In this document: positions 33,518 to 42,984 of the stretch, piece after piece
Layout of the letters: each line of letters starts with the position of its first letter
Numbering within the stretch: position 1 is the stretch's first letter
From: Gordonibacter sp034932485
Lineage (GTDB): Bacteria > Actinomycetota > Coriobacteriia > Coriobacteriales > Eggerthellaceae
Direction: 5' to 3'
NCBI GenBank assembly: GCA_034932485.1
Contig: JAYFOQ010000002.1
Span: 186,001 to 250,000 of the forward strand
DNA: 64,000 nt
Notes under the pieces: model-generated
Database searches by the model: none
What the model was told of the DNA's origin: nothing
Seen by the model: the letters and a program-made list of their open reading frames with translations, nothing else
Translations under genes and position numbers: made by a program

Positions 33518-36238
33518 TTACTTCTTGTCTGGACGCTTCTTGCGTTTACCCTTCGGAGGCTTAGGCGCATTCTTCTGAACGGAAGATCCTTGCCCTGTTG
33601 AAACGCGTCCTGAGGTCGACCTCGCAGAAGACGAGGCCGTCTCTCCAGCCCGCACCGCAGTTCCCTCGCCTGACGCGCTTTCGGCAGCCTTGCTGGGCTT
33701 GCCTGCTAAGGCAACTGCCATAGCATTTGGGTTCGCGAACTCGAAACGACCGACTTGCGGACCATACTTCTTAGCCAACTTAGCGTAGCGTGGCTCACGC
33801 GTCTTCCACATGGCATAAAGCGGGGCCGCAATGGCTATAGACGAATACGAGCCGCAGATGAGTCCGATAGCCATAGCAAACGCAAAGTCTTTTAGCGTTT
33901 CGCCGCCAAAGAAGAGCATGGCTAACACCGGAATAAGTGAGCTTAGGGTGGTGTTCATCGTACGAATAAGCACTTGGTTGATGGAGTGGTTCGCCATCGT
34001 CATGAACGTACACTTAATATCTTCACCCTGCATATTGTCGTTGATGCGATGGAATACAACCACCGTATCGTAGAGCGAGTAACCCAAGATAGTAAGCAAC
34101 GCCGCAATGGTATTCGGATTAACCTCGCGTCCCACCAATGCATAAATACCCATAACCAGTATGAGGTCGTGCAGCAATGAAACGATGGCTGTAACACCCA
34201 TCTTGTAATCGAAGCGAATAGCAATGTAGATAATAATGAGCACGATAGACACTAGGAAGGCAATAAGCGACGATTGGATGACGCTAGCACCCCAGTCTGG
34301 ACCGATGGTGGTTACCTCAAAGCTCTCGGTAGAAAGCCCCAGATCGCCGGCAACTTGAGTTGCACGCGATGCCGCATCCTCTGCGCTCGTTGTTGTGGTG
34401 CGCACGAGGAAGCCCTCTTGACCGTCGGCGTTCGTGGTTTGAATAACAGCATCGGGCTCGCCCACCTTGTTGAAGGCACCGCGCATATCTTCGGTACTCA
34501 CATCGCCCGTGCCATGGAATGCGATGGACGTACCTCCCACGAACTCGATACCAAAGTTCAGGCCCCGCACCCCCACGACAACGAAAGACAGTGAAATAAG
34601 CACCGCTGCTATAATTAGGAACACGCGGCGGTGCCCCAAGAAGTTAATGTCATGCTTGATAAATTTGCCGCGAGGCTTGACTGCCGCCTTAGCAGCTTCC
34701 TCGCCCGCTTCGCCAGCACACTTCTCGGCGATACGTTCGCTCTCTGCGGCGTCCATCGCCTCGCCTACCTCGGCAGCAGCCGCAGTGGTGCCTTCGGCCG
34801 CAGCTAGCGCTCCGTAGCGCTCAGATGCTGCAAGGCTGTCTTTCACGCCCCAGAACCCAGGGTGTTTCGCAATAACACGCGGTGCAATCAGGCGAATAAG
34901 CGGGGCCTTAAACAACAGCATCATAACAATGTCGCAGATAATGCCCAATGCCAGAGTCAGTCCGAAGCCTTTAACTGAAGCGGTAGCCAAGAAGAACAAC
35001 GTAAGCGCCGACACCAGCGTTACTAGATCGGCATCAATGGAGGTAACAATAGCGTGCTTTACCCCCGTAATCGATGCGGCACGCACACTGCGTCCCATAC
35101 GAATCTCTTCACGGAAGCGCTCCATTACCAAAATGGACGAGTCGGCCGCCATACCAATAGTCAAAACAATACCAGCAATGCCAGCAAGCGAAAGGCTGAA
35201 CAAACCAAATGCCGAGAGCATGGCCAGAATGCCCAAATACAGCACAGCAAATACCATCATGGCAGCTGCCGTAATAACGCCCAAACCGCGATAGAAGAAC
35301 AGGAGGTACAGCATAACGACAACAAGGCCAATCAAAGCCACCAGCACACCCGAAGCAAGAGCACTCTGACCCAGTGTTGGGCCCACCACTTGGCTTTGTG
35401 CATACTCAAAACTCACGGGCAGCGAACCGCTCTCAAGAACCGTTTGCAACGACTTAGCTTCGTCAAGGGAATAACCGCCGGTAATCTGTACTTCGCCGTT
35501 AGGAATCTCCGACTGAACAGAAGGTGCAGATTGCACCTCGTTATCGAGAATAATTACAATCTTACCTTTGGTGGGAGCCAGCTCCCTCGAGGCATTCGCA
35601 AATGCCTCGGCACCCTTGGAATCAAGCTTCACATTCACGCCATAGTCGCTTGAGGTCTCGGATGCTTTACCAATGCTAACGTTGGTAATGTCGGCGCCAG
35701 TAACCAACGGCGTATAGGTACCTTCCTCAACCTTCAGATGCTCAACCTTGCCTGAAGGCAGCGAGTTTCCCAGCTCATCGGTAACGGTACCATTCTCGCC
35801 GTATTGACCGTTCTCAATTTTAGTCTTCACTTCTTGATCGGTGAACGAATCGAGGCGTGCAAACTCCAACTTACCCGTCTTACCGATAGTATCGAGAGCT
35901 TGTTGGGTGTCTGATAAACCGGGTATCTGTACGAGAATTTGGTTGGTGCCTTGCACCTGAACAACCGCTTCGGAAGCACCAAGTGCGTTCACGCGGCTCT
36001 CGATAATGGCGCGGCTCTTCTCCATATCTTCGTTGGATACCGCAGCACCACCCTCGCCTTTTGCCGTGAGCACAACCGACAAGCCACCTTGGATGTCCAA
36101 ACCCTGGTTAATCTTCTCCTGGGGAGGCGTAAACATGAACACCGAACCCACAACCAGCAGTGTGGTAACAATAAGCAGCCAAACATTGCGCCGATCGGCA
36201 GTACGACCGGGCTTCTTTTTTTTCTGGGCTATCGCCAT
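33518..36238 (-). CDS. secDF: protein translocase SecD-SecF fusion
   Basis: A 906-residue fusion of SecD and SecF, the membrane proteins that use the proton or sodium gradient to pull secreted proteins out of the Sec channel. The SecD half has INQGLDIQGGLSVVLTAKG and the periplasmic P1 domain; the SecF half starts near residue 545 (HRRVFLIIAAVLISLSFVV) with LNFGIEFVGGTSIAF and YDTVVVFHRINDN. Twelve helices are expected. About 70 residues of Ala/Glu-rich linker join the halves and the C-terminus is a basic, Ser-rich tail. ATG at 36238 follows AAGGAAGAAGG. YajC is not encoded upstream, where tgt lies. Confidence 0.95.
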   Translation of the reverse strand: MAIAQKKKKPGRTADRRNVWLLIVTTLLVVGSVFMFTPPQEKINQGLDIQGGLSVVLTAKGEGGAAVSNEDMEKSRAIIESRVNALGASEAVVQVQGTNQILVQIPGLSDTQQALDTIGKTGKLEFARLDSFTDQEVKTKIENGQYGENGTVTDELGNSLPSGKVEHLKVEEGTYTPLVTGADITNVSIGKASETSSDYGVNVKLDSKGAEAFANASRELAPTKGKIVIILDNEVQSAPSVQSEIPNGEVQITGGYSLDEAKSLQTVLESGSLPVSFEYAQSQVVGPTLGQSALASGVLVALIGLVVVMLYLLFFYRGLGVITAAAMMVFAVLYLGILAMLSAFGLFSLSLAGIAGIVLTIGMAADSSILVMERFREEIRMGRSVRAASITGVKHAIVTSIDADLVTLVSALTLFFLATASVKGFGLTLALGIICDIVMMLLFKAPLIRLIAPRVIAKHPGFWGVKDSLAASERYGALAAAEGTTAAAAEVGEAMDAAESERIAEKCAGEAGEEAAKAAVKPRGKFIKHDINFLGHRRVFLIIAAVLISLSFVVVGVRGLNFGIEFVGGTSIAFHGTGDVSTEDMRGAFNKVGEPDAVIQTTNADGQEGFLVRTTTTSAEDAASRATQVAGDLGLSTESFEVTTIGPDWGASVIQSSLIAFLVSIVLIIIYIAIRFDYKMGVTAIVSLLHDLILVMGIYALVGREVNPNTIAALLTILGYSLYDTVVVFHRINDNMQGEDIKCTFMTMANHSINQVLIRTMNTTLSSLIPVLAMLFFGGETLKDFAFAMAIGLICGSYSSIAIAAPLYAMWKTREPRYAKLAKKYGPQVGRFEFANPNAMAVALAGKPSKAAESASGEGTAVRAGETASSSARSTSGRVSTGQGSSVQKNAPKPPKGKRKKRPDKK

Positions 36239-36340
36239 GACGCCTTCTTCCTTGTCATACCAAGCACTGCCGTAACTAACATGTACAACAGATTCCTCAA
36301 ACCCCAACCGTCCTATTGTGCCATAAAACCCAATGGAGAA

Positions 36341-36365
36341 CGGGCGTATTGTTACTAAGCGCCCG
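36341..36365 (-). terminator. hairpin after tgt
   Basis: CGGGCG (36341-36346) and CGCCCG (36360-36365) form a short stem 19 bp after the tgt stop codon. It is a weak terminator or mRNA end. Confidence 0.4.
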
Positions 36366-36383
36366 CATCATGTAATAAACCGC

Positions 36384-37529
36384 TTAATAGTCTTTTGCAG
36401 CAGGTGATGCCATCCACGCACCATAGAACTCTTCGTAAGAATTCGCCAGCACGGCCTCGCGCGCACGACGCATCAAATCCAACAGATAATGCAGGTTATG
36501 AACGGATAAGAGAATACCACCCAACATCTCGTTTTGCTTCACCAGGTGGCGAATATAAGATCGCGAATGATTTTGACAGGTGGAACACGTGCATGCAGGG
36601 TCAAGCGGGCCATAGTCGCGTGTGTATTTGGCGTTGCGCATGTTCATACGACCAGTACTGGAAAACGCTGTGCCCATGCGAGCCGTGCGCGTAGGAAGCA
36701 CACAATCGAACATATCGACGCCTTCGCGCACTGCTCGCACCAATGTTGTAGGGTTGCCTACTCCCATAAGATAGCGCGGTCGATCTTCCGGTAAAGCATC
36801 TGTTACCTGGCCTAACGTTTCGAACATAATATCGTGGTCCTCACCAACCGAGTAGCCACCAATGCCGAAACCACCAAAACGACGGCCCCCTGCCGCCTGG
36901 CTTTCATTTTCAATTTCGCACAAGCGACGTACCGATTCTAAACGCAAATCAAGATGCATACCTCCCTGCACAATACCGAACAATGTCTGGTCGGATCGAT
37001 TGTGTGCGGCAAGACAACGACGAGCCCAGTTTGCCGACAAGTTCATCGCGCGCTCCACGAAGGCTCTTTCAGCCGGATATGGTGCACACTGATCAAGCTG
37101 CATGGCAATATCGGCCCCTAATTGCTGCTGGATCGCCATATTCGATTCGGGTGTCCAGCGCACCTTCGCCCCATCATAAATAGAGCGAAACGTTAAGCCA
37201 TCGTCGTCCAGCTTTACCGTATCGGCCAGACTAAATACCTGGAAACCGCCCGAATCGGTAAGCATAGGGCCGTCGTAATGCATAAACTGATGCACACCAC
37301 CCGCCTCTTCCACTACGTCGGCACCAGGGCGTAGCGATAGATGATACGTGTTCGCCAATACCACTTGGCTCTGTAAGTCGTGCAGTTGACCTAGGGTAAT
37401 ACCCTTCACGGTGGCACTTGTGCCCACCGGCATAAACATGGGTGTCTGAAACGACCCATGCGCCGTTTCGTAAGTGAGCGCGCGGGCGCGAGCGCTATGA
37501 GCGTCTTGAGAACAATCAAACAACGCCAT
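36384..37529 (-). CDS. tgt: tRNA-guanine transglycosylase
   Basis: A 381-residue enzyme that swaps guanine 34 for a queuine precursor in tRNAs with GUN anticodons. DSGGFQVFSL with the catalytic aspartate is near residue 92, GGYSVGEDHDIMFETL in the middle, FDCVLPTRTARMGTAF holds the nucleophile region, and CTCSTCQ plus a downstream histidine bind zinc. The ATG comes directly after the TAA of the HAD gene, with CGGAGGC spanning the junction, so translation is coupled. Confidence 0.96.
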   Translation of the reverse strand: MALFDCSQDAHSARARALTYETAHGSFQTPMFMPVGTSATVKGITLGQLHDLQSQVVLANTYHLSLRPGADVVEEAGGVHQFMHYDGPMLTDSGGFQVFSLADTVKLDDDGLTFRSIYDGAKVRWTPESNMAIQQQLGADIAMQLDQCAPYPAERAFVERAMNLSANWARRCLAAHNRSDQTLFGIVQGGMHLDLRLESVRRLCEIENESQAAGGRRFGGFGIGGYSVGEDHDIMFETLGQVTDALPEDRPRYLMGVGNPTTLVRAVREGVDMFDCVLPTRTARMGTAFSSTGRMNMRNAKYTRDYGPLDPACTCSTCQNHSRSYIRHLVKQNEMLGGILLSVHNLHYLLDLMRRAREAVLANSYEEFYGAWMASPAAKDY

Positions 37530-38381
37530 TTAGGCCTCCGTTCTTGAAGCTGAATGCGCAGCAAGCACGTTTGCTATTGCAGTACGATCCACGATGTCCC
37601 CATCAATGCAAGCAACCGGGTTCTCGCAGACAGGAAGCATTTCTGCCCATGCCGCAAATTCTTCCATACTTCCATGCTTGGATGAAGACAAGTCGAAATC
37701 AACAGGATCCAGAAGATGGTCGGTTACCAAGTATGCATCGGCACCTAGCTTGGCTATGGCCATATCCTCAACCGTATTATTTCCTACCATTAGTACGTCT
37801 TCACCAGTAAGGCCACAGGCCGCCAAATTCTCGGCATAGTAGGTTAACTTCGGCTTCACCGACGTAGAATTCTCGTAGCTGGTAAGGCGTGCAAAACGCG
37901 TAGGGTCGATACCTGCCCATGCAAGGCGATGCTCGACAGCACGGCGCGGAAACAGAGGCATGGTGGTCAAAACCAGTGCATAACCCTTCGCAGCAAGCGT
38001 TTCGATGGCACGAAACGCAGCGGGGTTAGGAACCACCTTTTCACCGATAAGGCCAAAATCTCGCTCGTAGTAGACGGCAAGTAGATCGTTCCACTCGGCC
38101 GCAGCGCAATCAGCATGGTAGAAAAACGCCTCCCAATAGGCATCTTGATTTGCGCTGGCATCTTCATGAGACATCATGGCTTCAGTACCCGCCTTTAGAC
38201 CAGCAGAAAAAACATCTACATCGAGCCCTTGCGCCGACACAAACGAGGCGATGGATTTGAAGTAGGGACCGAGAAAGTCCTCCAATTCCATAGGCAGTAG
38301 CGTACCGTCCAGGTCAAAAAAAATAGCACGATACGTGCGGGCACCAGGAGGGCACGTAACGAGCTCGGTGCGATAATCCAT
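37530..38381 (-). CDS. HAD-superfamily hydrolase
   Basis: A 283-residue haloacid-dehalogenase-type phosphatase. Motif I is AIFFDLDGTLLPME near residue 20, motif II is LVLTTMPLFP, motif III a lysine in SVKPKLTYY and motif IV GNNTVEDMAIAKLGAD. The long helical cap between motifs I and II suggests a small-molecule phosphatase. The ATG at 38381 follows AAAGGAAC. It is co-transcribed with tgt; no functional link is known. Confidence 0.88.
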   Translation of the reverse strand: MDYRTELVTCPPGARTYRAIFFDLDGTLLPMELEDFLGPYFKSIASFVSAQGLDVDVFSAGLKAGTEAMMSHEDASANQDAYWEAFFYHADCAAAEWNDLLAVYYERDFGLIGEKVVPNPAAFRAIETLAAKGYALVLTTMPLFPRRAVEHRLAWAGIDPTRFARLTSYENSTSVKPKLTYYAENLAACGLTGEDVLMVGNNTVEDMAIAKLGADAYLVTDHLLDPVDFDLSSSKHGSMEEFAAWAEMLPVCENPVACIDGDIVDRTAIANVLAAHSASRTEA

Positions 38382-38494
38382 TGCGGTTCCTTTGAGTCGA
38401 CATCTTACTTTCAGTTCGATATCGCAGTATACGCGACCAAGCATAAAGGAGCGAGAAACCGATGAAATCGCTACGGTCGACGCATCTGCCGCAG

Positions 38495-39271
38495 TTAATT
38501 TCCCTCGTAATTCGCCAGGAAAGCACGAGTACGCTGATGTTGGGGTCTATTGATTACCTCGGCCGCAGCGCCTTCTTCTACAATAACACCGCCATCCATA
38601 AACACGATACGATCCGCCACGTCGCGCGCGAAGCTCATCTCGTGGGTAACAATAACCATAGTCATATGCTCTTCGGCAAGATCGCGGATAACTTTGAGCA
38701 CCTCTTTGGTAAGCTCCGGATCGAGCGCACTGGTAGGCTCATCAAAGAATAGCACGTCCGGATTAAGAGCCAATGCACGAGCAATAGCCACGCGCTGTTG
38801 CTGGCCACCCGAAAGCTCGCAGGGCACCCTATCTTCTTTCCCAGAAAGACCCATTTTTTCCATCAGTTCACGCGCATGCGCATACACCTGATCTTTAGGC
38901 TGCTTTAGTACATGAAGAGGAGCGTCGGTAATATTTTTCAAAACCGTGTAGTGCGGGAACAGATTGAAGTTCTGAAACACCAAGCCGAAACGCTCTTTTG
39001 CCTTCTTTAGCACGTTTTTCGAAGCATACGTCGCACGACCCGCATCACTGTTCTGGGCAACAACTAAATCGCCGAATGCAAGGCGTCCTGCATCAAGCGT
39101 CTCCAATAACGTACAGCAGCGCAGAAGCGTCGACTTTCCACCGCCCGATGGCCCAATAACGGCTACCACTTCGCCTTTTCCTACCGTCAACGAAATATCT
39201 TTCAGAACAGCCGTACTGCCAAAGCTCTTCTTCGCATGCTCCAGGAGCACAAGAGGTTGTTCATTCGTCAT
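38495..39271 (-). CDS. polar amino acid ABC transporter ATPase
   Basis: A 258-residue ABC ATPase of the PAAT family (GlnQ/HisP type). Walker A is GPSGGGKSTLLRC, signature LSGGQQQRVAIARALAL, Walker B VLFFDEPTSALDPE, H-loop VIVTHEMSFARDVAD. AAGGAGC lies seven bases before the ATG. It is the last gene of a binding protein-permease-ATPase operon. The exact amino acid is not predictable. Confidence 0.94.
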   Translation of the reverse strand: MTNEQPLVLLEHAKKSFGSTAVLKDISLTVGKGEVVAVIGPSGGGKSTLLRCCTLLETLDAGRLAFGDLVVAQNSDAGRATYASKNVLKKAKERFGLVFQNFNLFPHYTVLKNITDAPLHVLKQPKDQVYAHARELMEKMGLSGKEDRVPCELSGGQQQRVAIARALALNPDVLFFDEPTSALDPELTKEVLKVIRDLAEEHMTMVIVTHEMSFARDVADRIVFMDGGVIVEEGAAAEVINRPQHQRTRAFLANYEGN

Positions 39272-39403
39272 AGATGCAGCTCCTTTTTTTCAGCACGGTC
39301 AACAAGGAAAGCTTTGCAGAACCGCCCAAAGAACAATTTTCCTTGCGAGATCCCCGGTAATTCTTCGGTCAGCAAAGCAGCGAAGTCATCGGATAATGCA
39401 AGA

Positions 39404-40081
39404 TTAATCATGGTAGTAGTTCATGCGCTTTTCAATGCGCGTAAGCACCACTTCCACGATGAAGTTAAACACCCAGTAAATCAAACCAGCAATAACGTAG
39501 GGAAGCATACTTACCTGAGAGGCAGCAAGCGCTTTCGCCTGCGAGAACATTTCCATAACACCCAACACAAACGCAAGTGAGGTATCCTTCACTAGAGTAA
39601 TAATCTCGTTGCTCATGGCGGGCAGTATGCGCTTGATTACTTGCGGGAGCACAATCTTCACGAACGTCTGATAGCGTGAATACCCCAAAACCGCCGCAGC
39701 TTCGTATTGGCCTTGCGAGATGGATTGAATACCGCCGCGATAAATCTCGCCAAAATAGGCTGCGTAGTTCACGATAAAACCTATCGAGCAAGCAATATAC
39801 TTCCAATCATTACCCATTTGCATGCCAAACAGATAATAGGGCCCAAACATCAGCGCCATAAGTTGTAGCATTAAAGGTGTACCACGCATGACGGAGATGT
39901 AAAACCGCGTAAACATAGCAAGCGGCTTGAACCGACTCATGCGACAAAGCGCAACTACGATACCAAGTGGCAGTGCACCAATGAGTGTGGTTGCAAAAAT
40001 CTGCATCGTGAACACGAAGCCCGAGAGCAGTATTCCCATCGTTGTTGCAAAATCCACCTGGCAACCCTTTCGCTCGTTCAT
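39404..40081 (-). CDS. polar amino acid ABC transporter permease
   Basis: A protein of about 225 residues with about five helices. The HisM/GlnP-type features are GALPLGIVVALCRMSRFKPL, then RGTPLMLQLM and the EAA loop QYEAAAVLGYSRYQTFVKIVLPQ. The start may be the ATG at 40081 (GAAGAG upstream) or a GTG at 40057 with AAAGGG at better spacing. It forms the membrane channel for the neighbouring binding protein. Confidence 0.93.
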   Translation of the reverse strand: MNERKGCQVDFATTMGILLSGFVFTMQIFATTLIGALPLGIVVALCRMSRFKPLAMFTRFYISVMRGTPLMLQLMALMFGPYYLFGMQMGNDWKYIACSIGFIVNYAAYFGEIYRGGIQSISQGQYEAAAVLGYSRYQTFVKIVLPQVIKRILPAMSNEIITLVKDTSLAFVLGVMEMFSQAKALAASQVSMLPYVIAGLIYWVFNFIVEVVLTRIEKRMNYYHD

Positions 40082-40178
40082 TATCTCTTCGTACAGCAAA
40101 CCAAAGCTATGTTGCAAGCCACAGCGCGCTTTTTTTAAGGATGGAAAGCTCAGTTATACATCCCTCAAACGCAACCGA

Positions 40179-40201
40179 GGGCGGAAGCTACGCCTCCGCC
40201 C
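40179..40201 (-). other. intercistronic hairpin after the binding protein gene
   Basis: GGGCGGA (40179-40185) and TCCGCCC (40195-40201) pair around nine bases. It lies between the binding protein and permease genes without a T-tract. Such hairpins commonly keep binding-protein mRNA more abundant than the rest of the operon. Confidence 0.5.
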
Positions 40202-40261
40202 ACTGTTCTCTCTTTTAGATATGCCCCGTTTCGGGGTTACCCGCGACGCTCATTATAAGGC

Positions 40262-41086
40262 CTACGCAAGCACCCAATTGTCGTAGGTAATACCGTACTT
40301 GGCATATTTTTCGCAAAGTTGCTTGACGGTACCATCTTTGTCGAGTTCTTTCAACGTATCCGTCACCTGCTTTGCGAGTTCGGTATTGCCCTTCGCAAAG
40401 CCCACGGCGTAGTGCTCGGTAGACAACGGGTCGAGTTTCGTATATACATTCTTTTTGGCAGCCATCTGATAATCGGCAATGGACAGATCGCACGCCACAG
40501 CATCAACCATACCCGATTCAAGCTGCATAAACGCATTGTTATAATCACCGATAGTCTGCAACTCTTTGAACGTACTGGCAAGATTTGCCTGATCGCCTTC
40601 AAGGACGTCGAGCGCCGCAGAATCAACCTGCGTCATAACAACCTTACCCTTAAGATCTTCCAAAGATTTAATACCACTATCGGCCTTGGTCACCACAACT
40701 TGCTCGTTGAGCATATACGGCTCAGAGAACTCATAGCTGCCTTCACGGCCTTCCATGGTGAAGCCATTCCAAATGCAGTTGATGCTGCCACTACCCAGTA
40801 AGGCATCTTTGGCATCCCAGTCGATAGGCTCAAGCTTTAGCTCCCAGCCATTCTTCTCACACACGGCTTTAGCTAAATCTAAATCGAAACCAGTGAACTG
40901 ACCGTCATCACCCACAAAACCGTAAGGAGGGTAACCTTGGTCGAAGCCAACCGTCAGCACCGTTTTCCCATCAGCAGAAGCACCCGCACTCTTCTGATCG
41001 CCGCCACCAGTACACCCAGCCATAAGAACCGTCGCCAACGCCAATGTTGCCGCAAGGGCAAAGATCGCCGCAATTTTCTTTCTCAT
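40262..41086 (-). CDS. amino acid ABC transporter substrate-binding lipoprotein
   Basis: A 274-residue family 3 extracellular solute-binding protein. It has a lipoprotein signal peptide (MRKKIAAIFALAATLALATV, lipobox LMAGC), then the family start KTVLTVGFDQGYPPYGF, GFDLDLAKAVCEKNGWELKL and NCIWNGFTM. GGGAGG lies eight bases before the ATG at 41086; an ATG nine bases upstream overlaps that site. It delivers a polar amino acid to the permease and ATPase encoded downstream. Confidence 0.94.
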   Translation of the reverse strand: MRKKIAAIFALAATLALATVLMAGCTGGGDQKSAGASADGKTVLTVGFDQGYPPYGFVGDDGQFTGFDLDLAKAVCEKNGWELKLEPIDWDAKDALLGSGSINCIWNGFTMEGREGSYEFSEPYMLNEQVVVTKADSGIKSLEDLKGKVVMTQVDSAALDVLEGDQANLASTFKELQTIGDYNNAFMQLESGMVDAVACDLSIADYQMAAKKNVYTKLDPLSTEHYAVGFAKGNTELAKQVTDTLKELDKDGTVKQLCEKYAKYGITYDNWVLA

Positions 41087-41158
41087 AGGGTTCATCCTCC
41101 CGCATCTCGCTTCACCCGGCACTGTTTCCCCAGTCATTCCGAGCCGCTTTACTTTATT

Positions 41159-41183
41159 ACACTAAAGTGTTGGAGTGGAGTAT
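41159..41183 (-). promoter_or_regulatory. -10 box and dyad operator for the amino acid ABC operon
   Basis: On the minus strand a TATACT -10 box (41178-41183) is followed within ten bases by the palindrome ACACTAAAGTGT (41159-41170). The layout and the motif CTAAAGTG-TTGGA match the AGCS copy 1 promoter (16801-16821), suggesting one regulator for both. Confidence 0.5.
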
Positions 41184-41189
41184 ACCATA

Positions 41190-41239
41190 GTAAGAAGAAA
41201 ACCACCCGCCGTTAGACAACAATTCCAGCGGCGGGTGGT
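41190..41239 (-). terminator. terminator of the NrfD/cytochrome operon
   Basis: ACCACCCGCCG (41201-41211) and CGGCGGGTGGT (41229-41239) form an 11-bp perfect stem; the minus strand then reads TTTTCTTCTT. It lies 83 bp after the NrfD stop codon and just before the ABC operon promoter. Confidence 0.85.
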
Positions 41240-41321
41240 TCGAAGTCGAATTGAACTAAATTACAGCAGACAAAACATGGAAACTCTTTCGAAATAAGCT
41301 CTTTCTCGTACCGTAGTTCAA

Positions 41322-42281
41322 TCAACCAATCATACTTATAACCGTCTCCGCTACTATATCGGCATGCAGACCAGCAGCCAATACAAGGAAACGTAGCGCG
41401 CAACCACCAACAATTGCCCCGGCAGCGCCTAGCGCCATAAGACTACTCATGTGCTTCTTACGCATCGCCAACCCCACGATGGCCATAGCCAACGGAAGAA
41501 CGAGACCACAGGTCACCACGAAACCCCAAAAGAACGGAGCAAGAGGTCCAATCGTAAGCAACTCGGCAGATTGGGCAGCCGCTGCAGCTGCGGCCGACCC
41601 TTCACCGCCCAGCAGAGGCGCCAGAAAGGCCGCAAGCACAGCAAGCTCTGCTACCACAAGCCCCACTACAATGCCCTCCATCAGCACACGAGCACGAGGC
41701 GCCAGCGGATCCTTTTTCACAAGAAACACCGCCGTCAACTCCACAAGCGCAACGCCCGTATCGATGCCTGACACCGCAAACAAACACGGCAAGAGTGGCG
41801 TGTTCCACAACGGCACGCCTGGTGCCATCATAAGCAACATACCCGTGTACACTGCGACAAACACGCCTAAGGCGATGCCGATACCAGCCAGCACCTTACG
41901 CACGCATGTCAGCCGCTTTGCCCGTACAGAACTGGCAAAGAAGCGCTTCTCCACACTTTCTACAGCCAACACCGCCGACACACCAAACACGGCGATAGCG
42001 GCAAACGCACCCCAAGCACCATACGTCATCCACGAAGTGAAGTGACTGAAACTTTGCCACATCATGAGGCCACGTACGGGCTGAGTTAATTCCGATAACA
42101 GCAAGAGCAAACCAATGCCCAAGCAAATTGCTGAAGCCCACATAGAAATGCAGACAATCTTGGCATGGCGCTTCTGATCGATTAGATAGAGTACCGCCGC
42201 CATAACAAACGCGCCGGCACCCATACCTCCCAAGAACAGATAGAGCGCGGGCTGCCAACCCCATATTGATTGCAACACCAT
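41322..42281 (-). CDS. NrfD/PsrC-type membrane subunit
   Basis: A 319-residue membrane protein with about eight to ten helices. GWQPALYLFLGGMGAGAFVM at the N-terminus and the later YTGMLLMMAPGVPLWNTPLL resemble NrfD, PsrC and DmsC-like proteins, which oxidise menaquinol in the membrane. The ATG at 42281 follows GGAGAAG and overlaps nothing; the in-frame upstream codons lie in the ferredoxin gene. It is the last gene of the operon and should feed electrons to the exported Fe-S subunit. Confidence 0.85.
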   Translation of the reverse strand: MVLQSIWGWQPALYLFLGGMGAGAFVMAAVLYLIDQKRHAKIVCISMWASAICLGIGLLLLLSELTQPVRGLMMWQSFSHFTSWMTYGAWGAFAAIAVFGVSAVLAVESVEKRFFASSVRAKRLTCVRKVLAGIGIALGVFVAVYTGMLLMMAPGVPLWNTPLLPCLFAVSGIDTGVALVELTAVFLVKKDPLAPRARVLMEGIVVGLVVAELAVLAAFLAPLLGGEGSAAAAAAAQSAELLTIGPLAPFFWGFVVTCGLVLPLAMAIVGLAMRKKHMSSLMALGAAGAIVGGCALRFLVLAAGLHADIVAETVISMIG

Positions 42282-42283
42282 AC

Positions 42284-42943
42284 TCACTTCTCCGTTCCGA
42301 GCAGCAAACAAGACGGATCGTTTGCTTCAGCAATAGGAACTGCGGAGCCGTTGGTAGATTTCCTCAATTCATCCAACGGGCCAAACTTCAAAGCCCCAAA
42401 CTTACAAGCGCTCACGCAGAACGGATCATCCCCAAGGGCGACCCCTGAACCCTTACAACAATCGCACTTGTCCATAGCTACCGCGTTATACCGCGGCACT
42501 TCATACGGACACGCTTGGTAGCAATATTTGCAACCGATGCATACATTCTTGTTCACCCGCACAATACCATTGGTATCTTTTGAAATAGCACCAGCCGGAC
42601 ACACCTTCATACAGCTTGGTTCTGCGCAGTGCATGCATGAAGTTGAAACGAAAAACTTTTTTCCTCTCTTCCGCTTAAAGGATTCAACCTTCCGTCTATC
42701 AGGGGTATCGTCGGAAAGCTTATTTTCCTTTCTACATGCCTCAACGCAGCGACCACACCCAGAGCACCTCGAAAGTGCCACCAAGAAACCATACCGAACA
42801 CCATCGCTTGCAGCTTTTGTATCACTCTCCTCGGCATGCGCCTCAGCACCACAAGCAACTACACCCCCAAGAGCGAGCGCACAAGCACCCGTCGCCGATA
42901 TCTGCAGCAATGCGCGACGCGTTACGTTTACCTCTTCTTTCAT
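42284..42943 (-). CDS. Tat-exported four-cluster ferredoxin subunit
   Basis: A 219-residue protein. The N-terminus NVTRRALLQISATGACALAL is a Tat signal, and Cys residues after it allow either cleavage or lipid anchoring (VVACG). Four cysteine groups follow: CSGCGRCVEAC, CMHCAEPSCMKVC, CIGCKYCYQAC and CDCCKGSGVALGDDPFCVSAC, for four [4Fe-4S] clusters as in NrfC and PsrB. It should carry electrons from the NrfD subunit to the molybdenum or heme subunits outside the membrane. Confidence 0.92.
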   Translation of the reverse strand: MKEEVNVTRRALLQISATGACALALGGVVACGAEAHAEESDTKAASDGVRYGFLVALSRCSGCGRCVEACRKENKLSDDTPDRRKVESFKRKRGKKFFVSTSCMHCAEPSCMKVCPAGAISKDTNGIVRVNKNVCIGCKYCYQACPYEVPRYNAVAMDKCDCCKGSGVALGDDPFCVSACKFGALKFGPLDELRKSTNGSAVPIAEANDPSCLLLGTEK

Positions 42944-42984
42944 GATCTCCTCCCTCCTTTCAATGTCAACGCGATAGGTATTGC

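Noticed and set aside
33291..33578. plus-strand open frame with (SWDSV)n repeats
   Set aside because: It is the 15-bp minisatellite read in frame; no ribosome-binding site, no family, and it runs into the secDF 3' end on the other strand.
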